From Caulobacter sp. BP25 (GTDB taxonomy: Bacteria; Pseudomonadota; Alphaproteobacteria; Caulobacterales; Caulobacteraceae): a stretch of 64,000 bases of DNA. Numbering within the stretch: the first letter of the stretch is position 1; every line of letters begins with the position of its first letter. Positions 8,904 to 21,295 of the stretch are shown here, in pieces. Location of the stretch: NCBI RefSeq assembly GCF_002737755.1, contig NZ_PEGH01000020.1, forward strand, positions 248,001 to 312,000. Reading direction: 5' to 3'. The position numbers and the translations under genes are program-made. The notes under the pieces are model-generated. The model worked only from the letters and a program-made list of their open reading frames with translations. It was not told the origin of the DNA and did no database searches.

Positions 8904-10625
8904 TCAGGTCAGTCTTGGGCCACGCGCGATCGCCCCTGCCGACGACAGCCGCGCCACCGTCGCCAGGAGGCCCGCCGGCGCGATCGGCTTGGGATGGGCG
9001 TCGTCGAAGCCTTGGGCCAACAGGCGCTCGGCGTCGCCCACCATGGCGTCGGCGGTCAAGGCCACGACCGGCATGTCGACCCGACCGCCCTCGCCCGACC
9101 GGATCCTGCGCACGGCCTCAACGCCGTCCATCACCGGCATGTGGACGTCCATCAGCACCAGGTCGAAGGGCTCGGCCCCCAGCCGCGCCAAGGCCGCCCG
9201 CCCATCTCCGACGGCGGAAACCTCGATGCCCGCGGACTCCAGCACCGCGCGAGCGACCACCTGGTTGACGGTGTTGTCGTCGACGACCAGCACCCGCAAC
9301 CCTTCTAGACCGGGTGAGGCGGCCTGCGGGTCCTGCCCCCCGGAAAGCTCGTCCACCGCTGGCAGAGCCAGACGGACGGTGAAGGTCGATCCCTGGCCCG
9401 GCGCGCTCTGAGCGCCGATCGTCCCGTCCATCAACTGGGCCAGCTGACGGCAGATGGCGAGGCCAAGGCCCGTGCCTCCGAACCGACGGGCGGTCGAGCG
9501 ATCGCCCTGGACGAACGGCGTAAACAGGCGCGCCTGCTGCTCGGCGCTGAGCCCGATTCCCGTATCGGCCACCGACAGGACGATCTTGCCCACCTCGTCC
9601 GGCATGATCCGGATGCGCACCTGGCCCGCCTCGGTGAATTTCAGGGCGTTGGACAACAGGTTCAGCAGGATCTGGCGAACGCGGGCCGCGTCGCCCAGCA
9701 ACCAGGCCGGCGTGGCCGGATCGACGTCCAGCGCAAGGTCGATTCCCTTGGCCCTGGCCGTCTCGCTCCACAGCAGGCGGGTCTGGGCCGCAAGCGCGCG
9801 GATATCGAACGGCGCGATGTCCAGATCCAGCTTGCCCGCCTCGATCTTGGACAGGTCCAGGACGTCGTTGAGGATGGTCATCAGGCTGTCGCCCGACTGG
9901 ATGATCATGTCGACATATTCGGCCTGCCTGGGGTCCAGACGGGTTTCGCCAAGCGCGTGGGCCAAGCCCAGCACGCCGTTCATGGGCGTGCGCAACTCAT
10001 GACTCATCATCGCCAGGAAGGCGGATTTGGACCGACTGGCCTCTTGCGCCTCGGCCTGGGCGCGCTCGAGCGCCTGGGCGTTCTCCCGCAGCAGACGGAC
10101 GGCGTCCATGGTGAAGCCAAACACGCCGACGATCACCACCGCGACGACAATGTACTCCCACGCCTTCCAGTGCTGGGAGGTCAAGGCCGCGAAAACCAGG
10201 GCCGCGAACGGGGGCGGCGCCAGGGCCAGCAGCATGGTCCGGCTGACGGCCGCGTGTTTCAGCCCCTCGATCAACAGGCCAAACATCAGCATCAGGGCGG
10301 CGAACTTCAGGCCCGACGAGCCGTGGATCCAGAAGAGGCAGGCCACGATGGACCAGACCGTGCTGAACAGCGCCCCCAGCCCCAGCCTCCGGATCAGCGG
10401 AAAGCGCCGCTCGGAGGCGGGCCGGAACTGCACCTTGAGCAGGATCATCAGGCCTTCCAGCCCTGCGCTGACCAGGATCCATGCCAGCAGGGCGTAAGGT
10501 CCGAAGCGATAAGCGATCAGCGTGGCGACCAGCGCCGTCATACCCAGGCGCACGGCCGTGCCCCGTCGGCCCATCTCAAGCGAGGCGCCGTCAACCCCGT
10601 CGTTGAGAAACTCACGAAAACTCAC
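8904..10625 (-). CDS. Membrane hybrid sensor histidine kinase (copy 1)
   Basis: A 573-residue kinase. About six TM helices fill residues 25-175, then a short coiled coil (178-200), HisKA with His209 in MMSHELRTPMNG, HATPase_c (N box Asn326, DTGIG 354-358, GGTGLGL 383-389) and a C-terminal receiver with phospho-acceptor Asp493 in LMDVHMPVMDG. There is no periplasmic or PAS sensor, so sensing is probably through the membrane segment. It is a clear paralogue of the next gene upstream (10694-12427), with nearly identical kinase and receiver motifs. The gap to the Glu-receiver gene downstream is 81 bases, so co-transcription is possible. No histidine phosphotransferase lies nearby. Confidence 0.93.
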   Translation of the reverse strand: MSFREFLNDGVDGASLEMGRRGTAVRLGMTALVATLIAYRFGPYALLAWILVSAGLEGLMILLKVQFRPASERRFPLIRRLGLGALFSTVWSIVACLFWIHGSSGLKFAALMLMFGLLIEGLKHAAVSRTMLLALAPPPFAALVFAALTSQHWKAWEYIVVAVVIVGVFGFTMDAVRLLRENAQALERAQAEAQEASRSKSAFLAMMSHELRTPMNGVLGLAHALGETRLDPRQAEYVDMIIQSGDSLMTILNDVLDLSKIEAGKLDLDIAPFDIRALAAQTRLLWSETARAKGIDLALDVDPATPAWLLGDAARVRQILLNLLSNALKFTEAGQVRIRIMPDEVGKIVLSVADTGIGLSAEQQARLFTPFVQGDRSTARRFGGTGLGLAICRQLAQLMDGTIGAQSAPGQGSTFTVRLALPAVDELSGGQDPQAASPGLEGLRVLVVDDNTVNQVVARAVLESAGIEVSAVGDGRAALARLGAEPFDLVLMDVHMPVMDGVEAVRRIRSGEGGRVDMPVVALTADAMVGDAERLLAQGFDDAHPKPIAPAGLLATVARLSSAGAIARGPRLT

Positions 10626-10693
10626 GCGTCGCCCCCGACTTGGCCGATAACGCAGCCATAACAGGATTCCCGCGCCGACCGTTACGAAGGTCG

Positions 10694-12427
10694 TCAGGCG
10701 GTGGCGCCGCCCACGCGTCGGAGCTCTGGCGCTTTCGGAGCCAGGATCGTCAGTTGAGCCACGATCATCAACAACTCGGTCGGGCGGATCGGCTTGGGAT
10801 GGGCGTCGTCGAAGCCCTGGGCCACGAGGCGCTCGGCGTCGCCGACCATGGCGTCTGCGGTCAGGGCCACGATGGGCATGTCGGCGCGGCCCGCCTCGCC
10901 GGCCCGAATGCGGCGCACCGCCTCGATCCCGTCCATCACCGGCATGTGCACGTCCATCAGCACCAGATCGAACGGCTCGTCCCTTAGGCGTTCCAGCGCC
11001 GCGCCACCGTCGTCGGCGGTCAGGACCGCCACCCCCACCGACTCCAGAACAGCCCGCGCCACCATCTGGTTGACGACGTTGTCGTCCACCACCAGCACCC
11101 GCACGCCGCCGAAATCTAGTCCCTCGGACTCCTCGGTCTGGGGCGGGCTCGGCTTTTCGGCCATCGCCAGCGGCAGGCTCACGGTGAAGGTCGAGCCTTC
11201 GCCAGGCGCGCTCTGGACCGTGACCTCTCCGCCCATCAGCTCCGCCAGATGCCGGCAGATCGTCAGGCCAAGGCCGGTGCCGCCGAAGCGGCGGGCGATC
11301 GAGCGGTCGCCCTGGACAAACGGAGAGAACAGGCGGGCCCGCTGTTCCTGCGTCATGCCGACACCGGTGTCGGAGACAGTTAAAGCAACACCCTCGCCAG
11401 CCGGGGCGACCCGCACGGTCACGGCGCCCTCGTCGGTGAACTTCAGCGCGTTGGAGATCAGGTTCAGCAGAATCTGCCGCACCCGCGCGACGTCCCCTAT
11501 CACCCAGGCCGGAGTGGCGGGATCAATTTCGAGCCTCAGCTCCAAACCCTTCTCCCGCGCCGTCTCGCTCCACATCACCCCGGTCTGGTCGACGAGGTCG
11601 CGCAGGTCGAACGGCGAGATGTCCAGCTCCAGCTTGCCGGCCTCGATCTTGGACAGATCGAGGATGTCGTTGAGGATCGTCATCAGGCCCTGGCCCGACT
11701 TCTCGATCATCTCCAGATAGCGGGCGTGGCGCGGCTCAAGGCGCGCGCCCCGCAGAGCATGGGTAAGGCCCAGCACCCCATTCATCGGCGTTCGCAGTTC
11801 ATGGCTCATCATCGCCAGGAAGGCGGACTTGGCCTCGCTGGCTTCCAGCGCCGCGCTCTGGGCCTCCTCCAGGGCCTTGCTGTTCGCCCGCAACTGCTGG
11901 GCGGCGTCCAGCATGTAGAACAGGAGGCCGGCGACGGTGACCAGGACAACGCACCATTCCCAATTGCGACTGCCGACCTCGACCAGGGGCGCGGCCAGCA
12001 AGGCGATGAAAGGCGGCGGCGCGATGAACAGCATGGCGCCCCGGCTGATCGCCCCATAGCGGATGGTCTCGACGATCAGGCCGAACAGGACCAGCAACGC
12101 GGTGAACTTCAGCGCCAGCGCACCGTTGATCCAAAGGAAGCAGGCCATCGCCGACCAGACCACGCTGAAGCTGATCGGCGTCCCAAGCCTGACCAGCAGG
12201 TTCCAGCGGTCCTCCGAGCGCGGTTTGATGTGTCGCCGCAGGTATTCGATCCAGCCCTCCAGCACGACGTTGACCGCGCACCAGATCAGCGCCGGACGCC
12301 AGCCGAACTGGGCCAGCAACAGGCCAGCCGCCAGAAGCGCGACCACGATACGCGCGAACCGGCTGCGCTGGCTCATCGCCAGCGTGGCGCCCTCCCGGCC
12401 ATCTTCAAGCAGTTCACGCAGCCCCAC
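10694..12427 (-). CDS. Membrane hybrid sensor histidine kinase (copy 2)
   Basis: Paralogue of the kinase at 8904-10625 with the same plan: six or so TM helices, HisKA with His209, HATPase_c and a receiver with Asp492 in LMDVHMPVMDG. I chose the GTG at 12427, preceded by GGGGGA, because the protein then aligns residue for residue with the start of copy 1 (MSFREFLNDG versus VGLRELLEDG) and puts the phospho-histidine at the same number. A TTG four codons earlier is the alternative. The 68-base gap to copy 1 suggests one transcript. The membrane parts have diverged more than the kinase parts, as expected if they read different signals. Confidence 0.92.
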   Translation of the reverse strand: MGLRELLEDGREGATLAMSQRSRFARIVVALLAAGLLLAQFGWRPALIWCAVNVVLEGWIEYLRRHIKPRSEDRWNLLVRLGTPISFSVVWSAMACFLWINGALALKFTALLVLFGLIVETIRYGAISRGAMLFIAPPPFIALLAAPLVEVGSRNWEWCVVLVTVAGLLFYMLDAAQQLRANSKALEEAQSAALEASEAKSAFLAMMSHELRTPMNGVLGLTHALRGARLEPRHARYLEMIEKSGQGLMTILNDILDLSKIEAGKLELDISPFDLRDLVDQTGVMWSETAREKGLELRLEIDPATPAWVIGDVARVRQILLNLISNALKFTDEGAVTVRVAPAGEGVALTVSDTGVGMTQEQRARLFSPFVQGDRSIARRFGGTGLGLTICRHLAELMGGEVTVQSAPGEGSTFTVSLPLAMAEKPSPPQTEESEGLDFGGVRVLVVDDNVVNQMVARAVLESVGVAVLTADDGGAALERLRDEPFDLVLMDVHMPVMDGIEAVRRIRAGEAGRADMPIVALTADAMVGDAERLVAQGFDDAHPKPIRPTELLMIVAQLTILAPKAPELRRVGGATA

Positions 12428-12489
12428 CGCGTCCCCCAACGCAGAAACTAAAGGAGATGGTAGGCGTCAGAAAGGTTCACCAAGCTTTA

Positions 12490-12510
12490 CCACGGGAAGT
12501 AATCCCGTGG
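12490..12510. terminator. Palindromic hairpin between purA and the kinase cluster
   Basis: Perfect 8-bp stem CCACGGGA / TCCCGTGG with a 5-base loop, downstream of purA on the minus strand and upstream of the kinase genes. There is no T run, so it is either a weak terminator or an operator for the kinase operon. Confidence 0.4.
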
Positions 12511-12566
12511 CGTTTGCTGCTTGATCTGACTCGAAGACTTGAGCCCAGGCGCTTTACTGAGGCGCT

Positions 12567-13853
<1,287 letters not shown>

Positions 13854-13975
13854 GGTTGAGATATGCCTTGTCGCCTGCCGGGTGACGTCGCGGGGTCCTT
13901 CGACAGGACTCGACCCCGAACGTTTCTCAGATTTTCGGCGGCGCCGCGCGAACCGTCATCCGGCCCTTCGCGAAG

Positions 13976-14599
13976 TCAGAAGGCGTAAACCAGTCGGACC
14001 CCTGCGTCGTCAAGCCCCTGGTTCTTGCCCTGGTGGAAGATCTGGCCGTTCGACAGGTGGGTGTAGGACAGCTCGACCGACACGCGGTCGTTGACCTGAT
14101 AGCCTAGAGCCAGCTCCGGCTCGAACAGCACGCGCGAGCCGAACTCGATGCGGTTGTAGTAGAGCCAGGTGCGGCGGGCCCGCTCCTCGGGCGTCAAGTT
14201 CGGGGCGTTGGCGGGCGGCAGCTTGGCCTTGCCGTCGGTATAGGCCAGGCCCAGGCCCGGACGCAGATAGAAGCCGCCCTTCTGGCCCAGCTCGACCTTC
14301 CAGTTGAAGCCGGTCGCCACGAAGTTCGAGGTGTTCTCGCTGTTGATCGACACCATGGCGTGGACCTGCGGCTTGCCCAGCCAGGTCAGGTTTTGAAGCT
14401 TGTCGGTGCGATAGCCTAGATGGACGTCGAACCCGTCCTCCCGCCCGGCGGCCCCCAGGCCCACGGCGCTGCCAATGAAGGTGACGTCGTGCTTGTAGAC
14501 GCCGACAAAAGCCTCTCCGGCGAAAGCGGGCGCGGCGAAAGCCAGCGCGGCGACGCCGAGCGAAAGGCGGGCCGCGGAGGCCAAGAAGGCGGTCTTCAT
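13976..14599 (-). CDS. PagL-like lipid A deacylase / acyloxyacyl hydrolase family outer-membrane protein
   Basis: A 207-residue precursor with a signal peptide (cleavage near AFA-G) and a small beta-barrel ending in VYAF. The C-terminal SYTHLSNGQIFHQGKN segment resembles the His-Ser-containing active-site strand of PagL (PF09411), which removes the 3-O acyl chain from lipid A in the outer membrane. The ATG at 14599 has AGGA 8 bases upstream; an earlier in-frame start would mask the signal peptide. Family membership is likely from the motif and size. Enzymatic activity is inferred, as some members lack it. Confidence 0.72.
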   Translation of the reverse strand: MKTAFLASAARLSLGVAALAFAAPAFAGEAFVGVYKHDVTFIGSAVGLGAAGREDGFDVHLGYRTDKLQNLTWLGKPQVHAMVSINSENTSNFVATGFNWKVELGQKGGFYLRPGLGLAYTDGKAKLPPANAPNLTPEERARRTWLYYNRIEFGSRVLFEPELALGYQVNDRVSVELSYTHLSNGQIFHQGKNQGLDDAGVRLVYAF

Positions 14600-14755
14600 C
14601 GAGTCGTCCTGAATTGAGCCCCCGGCGGCTCTTATGTCGTGAACGGCGAAGCTCGCAAAGGGTTTCGCCCTGTTACAGCGCAACAACGCCGCTGGGAGGC
14701 TCAAATGGGGCGCATGGCTTCAAAAGCCAGCACTGCCCCCTTAGAACTTCGCCGC

Positions 14756-15733
14756 ATGACCATCACCCTCGCCGATATCCAAGCCGCCGCCCAGCGCCTG
14801 AAGGGCCTGGCCGTCGAAACGCCGCTGATCGAAAGCCCCGCGCTGGACGACCGCCTGGGCGGCCGGATCTTCCTCAAGCCCGAGACCCTGCAGCGGGCCG
14901 GAGCCTTCAAGTTCCGGGGCGCCTACAATCGTCTCAGCCAACTGACCGACGAGGAGAAGTCGCGCGGGGTCGTGGCCTTCTCGTCCGGCAACCACGCCCA
15001 GGGCGTGGCGCTGGCGGCCCAGCTGATCGGCTGTCCGGCCCTGATCGTCATGCCGTCGGACTCGCCCGCCGTGAAGGTCGAGGGCACGCGCGGCTTCGGC
15101 GCCGAGATTCGCTTCTACGATCGCTTCACCGAGGACCGCATCGCCATCGCCGACCAGATCGCGGCCGAGCGCGGCTGCGTCGTGGTCCCGTCCTATGACG
15201 ACCCGCACATCATGGCCGGCCAAGGCACGCTGGGGATCGAGATCGTCGAGCAGGCCGCCGCGCGGGGTGCGACACTCGACACCCTGGTCTGCTGCGTCGG
15301 CGGCGGCGGCCTGATGGCGGGAACCTCGACGGCGGTGAAGGCCCTCTCACCCGCCACCGCGATCTGGGGCGTCGAGCCCGCCGGCTTCGACGAGACCCGC
15401 CGCTCGCTGGAGAGCGGCCGGCGCGAGACCATCGACAAGGACGCCCGCTCGTTCTGCGACGCCCTGCTGACCCCGATCCCCGGCGAACTGACCTGGCCGA
15501 TCAACCAGCGCAATCTCGCCGGCGGCGTGGCGGTCACGGACGCCGAGGTCGCCGAAGCCATGCGCTACGCCTTCTCGGTCCTGAAACTGGTGGTCGAGCC
15601 CGGCGGCTGCGTGGCCCTGGCCGCGGCGCTGGCGGGAAAGGTGGATCTGAAGGGCAAGACGGCGGCGATCGTGCTGTCGGGGGGGAATGTCGATCCGGGG
15701 TTGTTCGCCCAGGTTTTGAGCGGTCAAATCTAG
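14756..15733 (+). CDS. Threonine/serine dehydratase (catabolic, PLP)
   Basis: Fold-type II PLP enzyme that deaminates threonine to 2-oxobutyrate or serine to pyruvate. In 325 residues it has Lys52 in AFKFRGAYN for the Schiff base, SSGNHAQG (76-83) and the phosphate-binding GGGGL (182-186). No ACT regulatory domain follows, so it is the short catabolic form and not IlvA. Start choice is open: an ATG at 14705 has a good GGGAGG site 5 bases upstream, but the extra 17 codons use rare codons such as TTA and do not match the family. It is 22 bases from a D-threonine-aldolase-like gene if the repeat between them is ignored. Confidence 0.88.
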   Translation: MTITLADIQAAAQRLKGLAVETPLIESPALDDRLGGRIFLKPETLQRAGAFKFRGAYNRLSQLTDEEKSRGVVAFSSGNHAQGVALAAQLIGCPALIVMPSDSPAVKVEGTRGFGAEIRFYDRFTEDRIAIADQIAAERGCVVVPSYDDPHIMAGQGTLGIEIVEQAAARGATLDTLVCCVGGGGLMAGTSTAVKALSPATAIWGVEPAGFDETRRSLESGRRETIDKDARSFCDALLTPIPGELTWPINQRNLAGGVAVTDAEVAEAMRYAFSVLKLVVEPGGCVALAAALAGKVDLKGKTAAIVLSGGNVDPGLFAQVLSGQI

Positions 15734-15744
15734 CTCATAAAAGG

Positions 15745-15844
15745 TGTCATCCCGGGCGGAACGCAGCGCAGACCCGGGACCGCCACAAAAGCAGAGCTTC
15801 CGGCGGTCCCGGCTCGGCGCGCTCCGCGCTTGGCCGGGATGACA
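15745..15844. repeat. REP-like intergenic palindrome, 100 bp
   Basis: Begins TGTCATCCCGGGC and ends GGCCGGGATGACA, so the ends are inverted repeats. The interior holds a second inverted pair around GACCCGGGACCGCC / GGCGGTCCCGGCTC. It is the longest of three members in this window (others at 20-58 and 18911-18953). Confidence 0.8.
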
Positions 15845-15866
15845 GTCGGTAGCGAGGGGAGAACAC

Positions 15867-17060
15867 ATGAACCTGCCACCCGCCACCGCCCTCCCCCAAA
15901 CACCCCTCCTCGTCGTCGATCGCGCCGCGCTGATGCGCAACATCGACCGCATGCAGGCCCTGTGCGACGCCGCCGGCGTGCGCCTGCGCGCCCACGGCAA
16001 GACTCACAAGTGCTCCACCCTGGGCCGGCTGATCGTCGAGCGGGGCGCCGTCGGCCTGTGCTGCCAGACCGTGGGCGAGGCCGAGGCCTATGTGGCCGGC
16101 GGGATCAAGGACGTACTGGTCACCGCCCCGGTCCCGGCCTGGGGTCCGCCGCGCTTGGCGGCCCTGGCCAAGCCCGGCGTGACGGTCGGGGCCGTGGTCG
16201 ATGACGAGGACCAGATCGACCGGCTGTCGGACGCCGCCGTCGCCGCCGGCGTCACGCTGGACGTCGTGATCGACCTCGACCTCGGCACCCATCGCGCCGG
16301 CGTCTATCCGCAAGATGCCCTGGCCCTGGCTCGCGCCGCCAACGCCGCGCCGGGCGCGCGCTTCGCCGGGATCCAGGCCTATCTCGGCCATCTGCAGCAC
16401 CTGGACGACGGGCCCTTGCGCAAGTCCGCCGACGAGGCCGCCTTCGCCACGCTGAAGGCCCTGGTCGCCGCGCTGACCGCCGCTGGCCTGCCCCCGCCGG
16501 TGTTGACGGGCGGCGGCACCGGAACCCACGCCTTCGACCTGGCCTCGGGCGTCTTCACCGAGCTGCAGGCCGGCTCCTACGCGGTAATGGACGTCGAGTA
16601 CGACGCCTGTGGCGCGCCGGGCGGCGGGGTCTGGCCGTTCGAGCCGGCGCTGTTCGTCGCTTCCACCGTGGTCTCGGCCCGCCACAAGAGCCACGTCGTC
16701 TGCGACGCCGGCTTCAAGGCCATGTCGATGGACGGCCCGCCAGCCCGCGTCGTGTCTGGCGCGGCGCCCGGCTCCCTATGGCGGCCGATGGGCGACGAGC
16801 ACGGCATGATCGCCCACCCGGCGACCTTCGACGTGCTGAAGGCCGCCGGTCGCGACCCGCTTGGCTTCGACAAGGCGGTGTCCGCCGCCGACGCCGATGA
16901 CGCCCGCGCCTGGCCCGCCGACGCACCCCAGGTCGGCGAGGTCGTCTGGCTGCAACCCGGCCACTGCGACCCGACCATCAACCTCTACGACGCGCTGCAC
17001 GTCTGGGATGGCGAGCGACTGGAACGCTGGGCGGTGGATGGGCGGCGGGTGAGCACCTGA
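15867..17060 (+). CDS. D-threonine aldolase / D-serine dehydratase-like PLP enzyme
   Basis: Fold-type III PLP enzyme of 397 residues. It has an alanine-racemase-like N-terminal barrel with the Schiff-base Lys45 in RAHGKTHK (41-48) and a C-terminal D-serine-dehydratase-like domain with the metal site PGHCDPTIN, where His366 and Asp368 (H-x-D) match the ligands of D-threonine aldolases. It would cleave D-threonine or related beta-hydroxy-D-amino acids to glycine plus an aldehyde, or dehydrate D-serine. Its place after a threonine dehydratase and before sdaA supports hydroxy-amino-acid catabolism. The ATG follows GAGGGGAGAACAC. Confidence 0.87.
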   Translation: MNLPPATALPQTPLLVVDRAALMRNIDRMQALCDAAGVRLRAHGKTHKCSTLGRLIVERGAVGLCCQTVGEAEAYVAGGIKDVLVTAPVPAWGPPRLAALAKPGVTVGAVVDDEDQIDRLSDAAVAAGVTLDVVIDLDLGTHRAGVYPQDALALARAANAAPGARFAGIQAYLGHLQHLDDGPLRKSADEAAFATLKALVAALTAAGLPPPVLTGGGTGTHAFDLASGVFTELQAGSYAVMDVEYDACGAPGGGVWPFEPALFVASTVVSARHKSHVVCDAGFKAMSMDGPPARVVSGAAPGSLWRPMGDEHGMIAHPATFDVLKAAGRDPLGFDKAVSAADADDARAWPADAPQVGEVVWLQPGHCDPTINLYDALHVWDGERLERWAVDGRRVST

Positions 17061-17063
17061 CTC

Positions 17064-17164
17064 GCCCCCTCCGCGCTTCGCGCTCCTCCCCCAGAGGGGG
17101 AAGAAGGACGCGCGCCTTCCGCCCCCTCTGGGGGCGGACGACCGCGAAGCGGTCAGGTGGGGGC
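17064..17164. repeat. GC-rich intergenic repeat, family C copy 1
   Basis: About 100 bp beginning GCCCCCTCCGCGC and ending GGTCAGGTGGGGGC, with internal CCCCCAGAGGGGG and CCGCCCCCTCTGGGGGCGG palindromes. Matching copies lie at 20367-20470 and 55593-55700, always directly after a stop codon. They could fold into several hairpins and may act as terminators. Confidence 0.8.
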
Positions 17165-17243
17165 AAGTAGCGCTGGCGACCTTCAAAAACGCCAGCTAGG
17201 TTCCCGCGCTCGACGACAAGATTTGCTCCCGAATGGAGTTGCG

Positions 17244-18899
<1,656 letters not shown>

Positions 18900-18910
18900 G
18901 CGTTGAAAAC

Positions 18911-18953
18911 TGTCATCCCGGCCAAGCGCGCAGCGCGCCGAGCCGGGATGACA
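18911..18953. repeat. REP-like palindrome, 43 bp
   Basis: TGTCATCCCGGCC...GGATGACA inverted repeat with inner GCGCG/CGCGC, between the M28 peptidase and sdaA. Its ends are identical to those of the 100-bp element at 15745-15844. Confidence 0.85.
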
Positions 18954-18971
18954 CATTGAATTTGTGACCCC

Positions 18972-20360
18972 ATGACCACCTCCGTCTTCGACCTCTTCAA
19001 ACTCGGCGTCGGCCCGTCGAGCAGCCACACCATGGGCCCGATGACGGCGGCAGGACTGTTCATCGGGCGGCTGCGCGCGGCGAGCCAGCTGGCGCAGGTC
19101 GCGCGGGTCGAGACGCGTCTCTACGGCTCGCTGGCCCTTACCGGACGCGGCCACGCCACCGACCGAGCCGTGATCCTGGGGCTGCTGGGCTTCGTCCCCG
19201 CCGAGCTCGATCCCGACGCCGGCGAGGCCGCGCTGCTGGAGGTCCAGGCCAGCCAGTCCCTGAAGCTGGGCGGAGAGCTCGACATCGCTTTCGACGAAGC
19301 CCGCGACATCGTCTGGCTGGGCCACGAGCGCCTGCCGCAGCATCCGAACGGCCTGACCTTCGCCGCCTACGACAAGGCCGGCCAATTGCTGGGCGAACGG
19401 ACCTATTTCTCGATCGGCGGCGGCTTCGTCCGCGACGAGGCCGAGATGGGCCGCAACGCCCCGCCCGAGGAGGGCCCGCCCGTCCCCTACCCGTTCGAGA
19501 GCTCGGCCGACCTCTTGGAGCGGGCGGACGAGGCTAAGCTGACGATCGCGGAGGTCATGGCCGCCAACGAGCAGGCGCGGATGAGCCACGGCGAGATGAA
19601 CGCCGGCCTCGACCGGATCTTTGGGGCCATGGAGGCCTGCATTGATCGCGGCATGCGCCAGGACGGCGTCCTGCCCGGCGGCCTGAGCGTCAAGCGCCGC
19701 GCCCGCCAGATTCACCAGACCATCCAGGGCCGGATGGAGCGCCAGATCAGCGACCCTCTGGCGGCGATGGACTTCGTCAACCTGTGGGCCATGGCGGTCA
19801 ACGAGGAGAACGCCGCCGGCGGCCGCGTCGTCACCGCCCCGACCAATGGCGCCGCGGGCCTGATCCCGGCCGTGCTGCGGTTCTTCGTGCGGTTCCACAA
19901 CGGCTCGCCCGAGCAGATTCGGACCTTCCTGCTGACCGCGGCGGCGATCGGCGCGCTCTACAAGCGCAACGCCTCGATCAGCGGCGCCGAGGTCGGCTGC
20001 CAGGGCGAGGTGGGCGTGGCCTGCTCAATGGCGGCGGCGGGCTTGGCCGCGGCGCTGGGCGGGACCAACGCCCAGATCGAGAACGCCGCCGAGATCGGCA
20101 TGGAGCACAACCTCGGTCTCACCTGCGACCCGATCGGCGGCCTGGTGCAGATCCCCTGCATCGAACGCAACGCCATGGGCGCCATCAAGGCCATCGACGC
20201 CGCCCGCCTGGCTCTACTGGGCGATGGCCAGCACTCGGTCAGCCTCGACAAGGTCATCGCCACGATGAAGCGCACCGGCGAGGACATGAACGAGATCTAC
20301 AAGGAGACCTCGATGGGGGGTCTGGCGGTGGGTCTGTCGGTGAACCGGGTGGAGTGTTGA
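18972..20360 (+). CDS. sdaA: L-serine ammonia-lyase (serine dehydratase)
   Basis: Single-chain iron-sulfur serine deaminase of 462 residues, converting L-serine to pyruvate and ammonia. The N-terminal beta domain begins with the family signature [13 protein letters not shown] (12-24). The C-terminal alpha domain contains cysteines in [16 protein letters not shown] and IPCIE that fit the [4Fe-4S] site and the active site. It is unrelated to the PLP dehydratase at 14756. It lies 72 bases after the M28 peptidase with a REP palindrome between them, so co-transcription is possible but not certain. Confidence 0.96.
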   Translation: MTTSVFDLFKLGVGPSSSHTMGPMTAAGLFIGRLRAASQLAQVARVETRLYGSLALTGRGHATDRAVILGLLGFVPAELDPDAGEAALLEVQASQSLKLGGELDIAFDEARDIVWLGHERLPQHPNGLTFAAYDKAGQLLGERTYFSIGGGFVRDEAEMGRNAPPEEGPPVPYPFESSADLLERADEAKLTIAEVMAANEQARMSHGEMNAGLDRIFGAMEACIDRGMRQDGVLPGGLSVKRRARQIHQTIQGRMERQISDPLAAMDFVNLWAMAVNEENAAGGRVVTAPTNGAAGLIPAVLRFFVRFHNGSPEQIRTFLLTAAAIGALYKRNASISGAEVGCQGEVGVACSMAAAGLAAALGGTNAQIENAAEIGMEHNLGLTCDPIGGLVQIPCIERNAMGAIKAIDAARLALLGDGQHSVSLDKVIATMKRTGEDMNEIYKETSMGGLAVGLSVNRVEC

Positions 20361-20366
20361 TCACGC

Positions 20367-20470
20367 GCCCCCTCCGGGCCTGACGGCCCTCCTCCCCCAG
20401 AGGGGGAAGAAGGACTCCTTCCGCCCCCTCCGGGGGCGGACGACCTCGCAACGCGAGGTCAGGTGGGGGC
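20367..20470. repeat. GC-rich intergenic repeat, family C copy 2
   Basis: Same layout as 17064-17164: CCCCCAGAGGGGGAAGAAGGA, then CCGCCCCCTCCGGGGGCGG, ending AGGTCAGGTGGGGGC. It starts 7 bases after the sdaA stop. Confidence 0.8.
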
Positions 20471-20540
20471 GGCTCGGCGCTTGCCGTCCGCGCTCCTTTT
20501 GCTAGGGTGCGCCACCGGAACATCAAGGGAACATCCACAC

Positions 20541-21293
20541 ATGGGCAAGATCCGAACCGGCATCGGCGGCTGGACGTTCGAGCCCTGGCGGGGGACCTTC
20601 TATCCCGACGATCTCAAGCAGAAAGACGAGCTGAAATACGCGTCGTCTAAGCTGACCAGCCTCGAGATCAACGGCACCTACTATTCGACCTTCAAGCCCG
20701 ACAGCTGGATGAAGTGGCGCGACGAGACGCCCGAGGATTTCGTGTTCTCGGTCAAGGCCAGCCGCTTCTGCACCAACCGCAAGATCCTGTCGGCCAACGG
20801 CGAGTCGATCGGCAAGTTCCTGAGCCAGGGGCTGGACCTGCTGGGGCCCAAGCTGGGCGCCATCAACTGGCAGTTCATGGCCACCAAGAAGTTCGAGCCG
20901 GCGGATTTCGAGGGGTTCCTGCAATTGCTGCCAAAAGAGCTAAACGGCGTGCGGCTGCGTCACGCGCTGGAGGTCCGTAACCCGACCTTCGCCTGCCAGG
21001 AATTCTACGATCTGGCGGCCAAGCACGGCGCGGCCATCGTCTACGCTGTCGACGACGAGGAGCCGACCTGGCCCTGCATCGACCAGCCCACCGCCGACTT
21101 CACCTACGCCCGGCTGATGTCCAGTAAGCCCGACGAGCCGACCGGCATGACCTCGGAGGAGTTGGACGGGATCGCCAAGCAGGCCCGCGCGTGGGCCAAG
21201 CGCGGGGATGTGTTCGCCTACTTCATCGCCGGGGCCAAGGTGCGGAACCCGGCGGCGGCGATGGCGCTGATTGGGAAGCTGGGGGCGGCGTAA
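20541..21293 (+). CDS. DUF72 family protein (YecE-like)
   Basis: A 250-residue cytosolic protein of the DUF72 family, a TIM-barrel-like fold with no assigned reaction. The N-terminal IGGWTFEPWRGTFYP, the middle SVKASRF and ALEVRNPTF and the C-terminal YFIAGAKVRNP are typical of the family. Many homologues have YYNNHxKGxAPxNA at that last site; here it is changed to FIAGAKVRNPAAA. The ATG at 20541 is the family start; the in-frame codon 78 bases upstream reads through a repeat. Function unknown. Confidence 0.85.
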   Translation: MGKIRTGIGGWTFEPWRGTFYPDDLKQKDELKYASSKLTSLEINGTYYSTFKPDSWMKWRDETPEDFVFSVKASRFCTNRKILSANGESIGKFLSQGLDLLGPKLGAINWQFMATKKFEPADFEGFLQLLPKELNGVRLRHALEVRNPTFACQEFYDLAAKHGAAIVYAVDDEEPTWPCIDQPTADFTYARLMSSKPDEPTGMTSEELDGIAKQARAWAKRGDVFAYFIAGAKVRNPAAAMALIGKLGAA

Positions 21294-21295
21294 GC

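Noticed and set aside
13860..13975. T-arm-like GGGTCGAGTCC on the minus strand upstream of purA, suggesting a tRNA
   Set aside because: It is part of a CCTTCGACAGG-type palindrome; no acceptor stem, anticodon arm or D arm can be formed around it.
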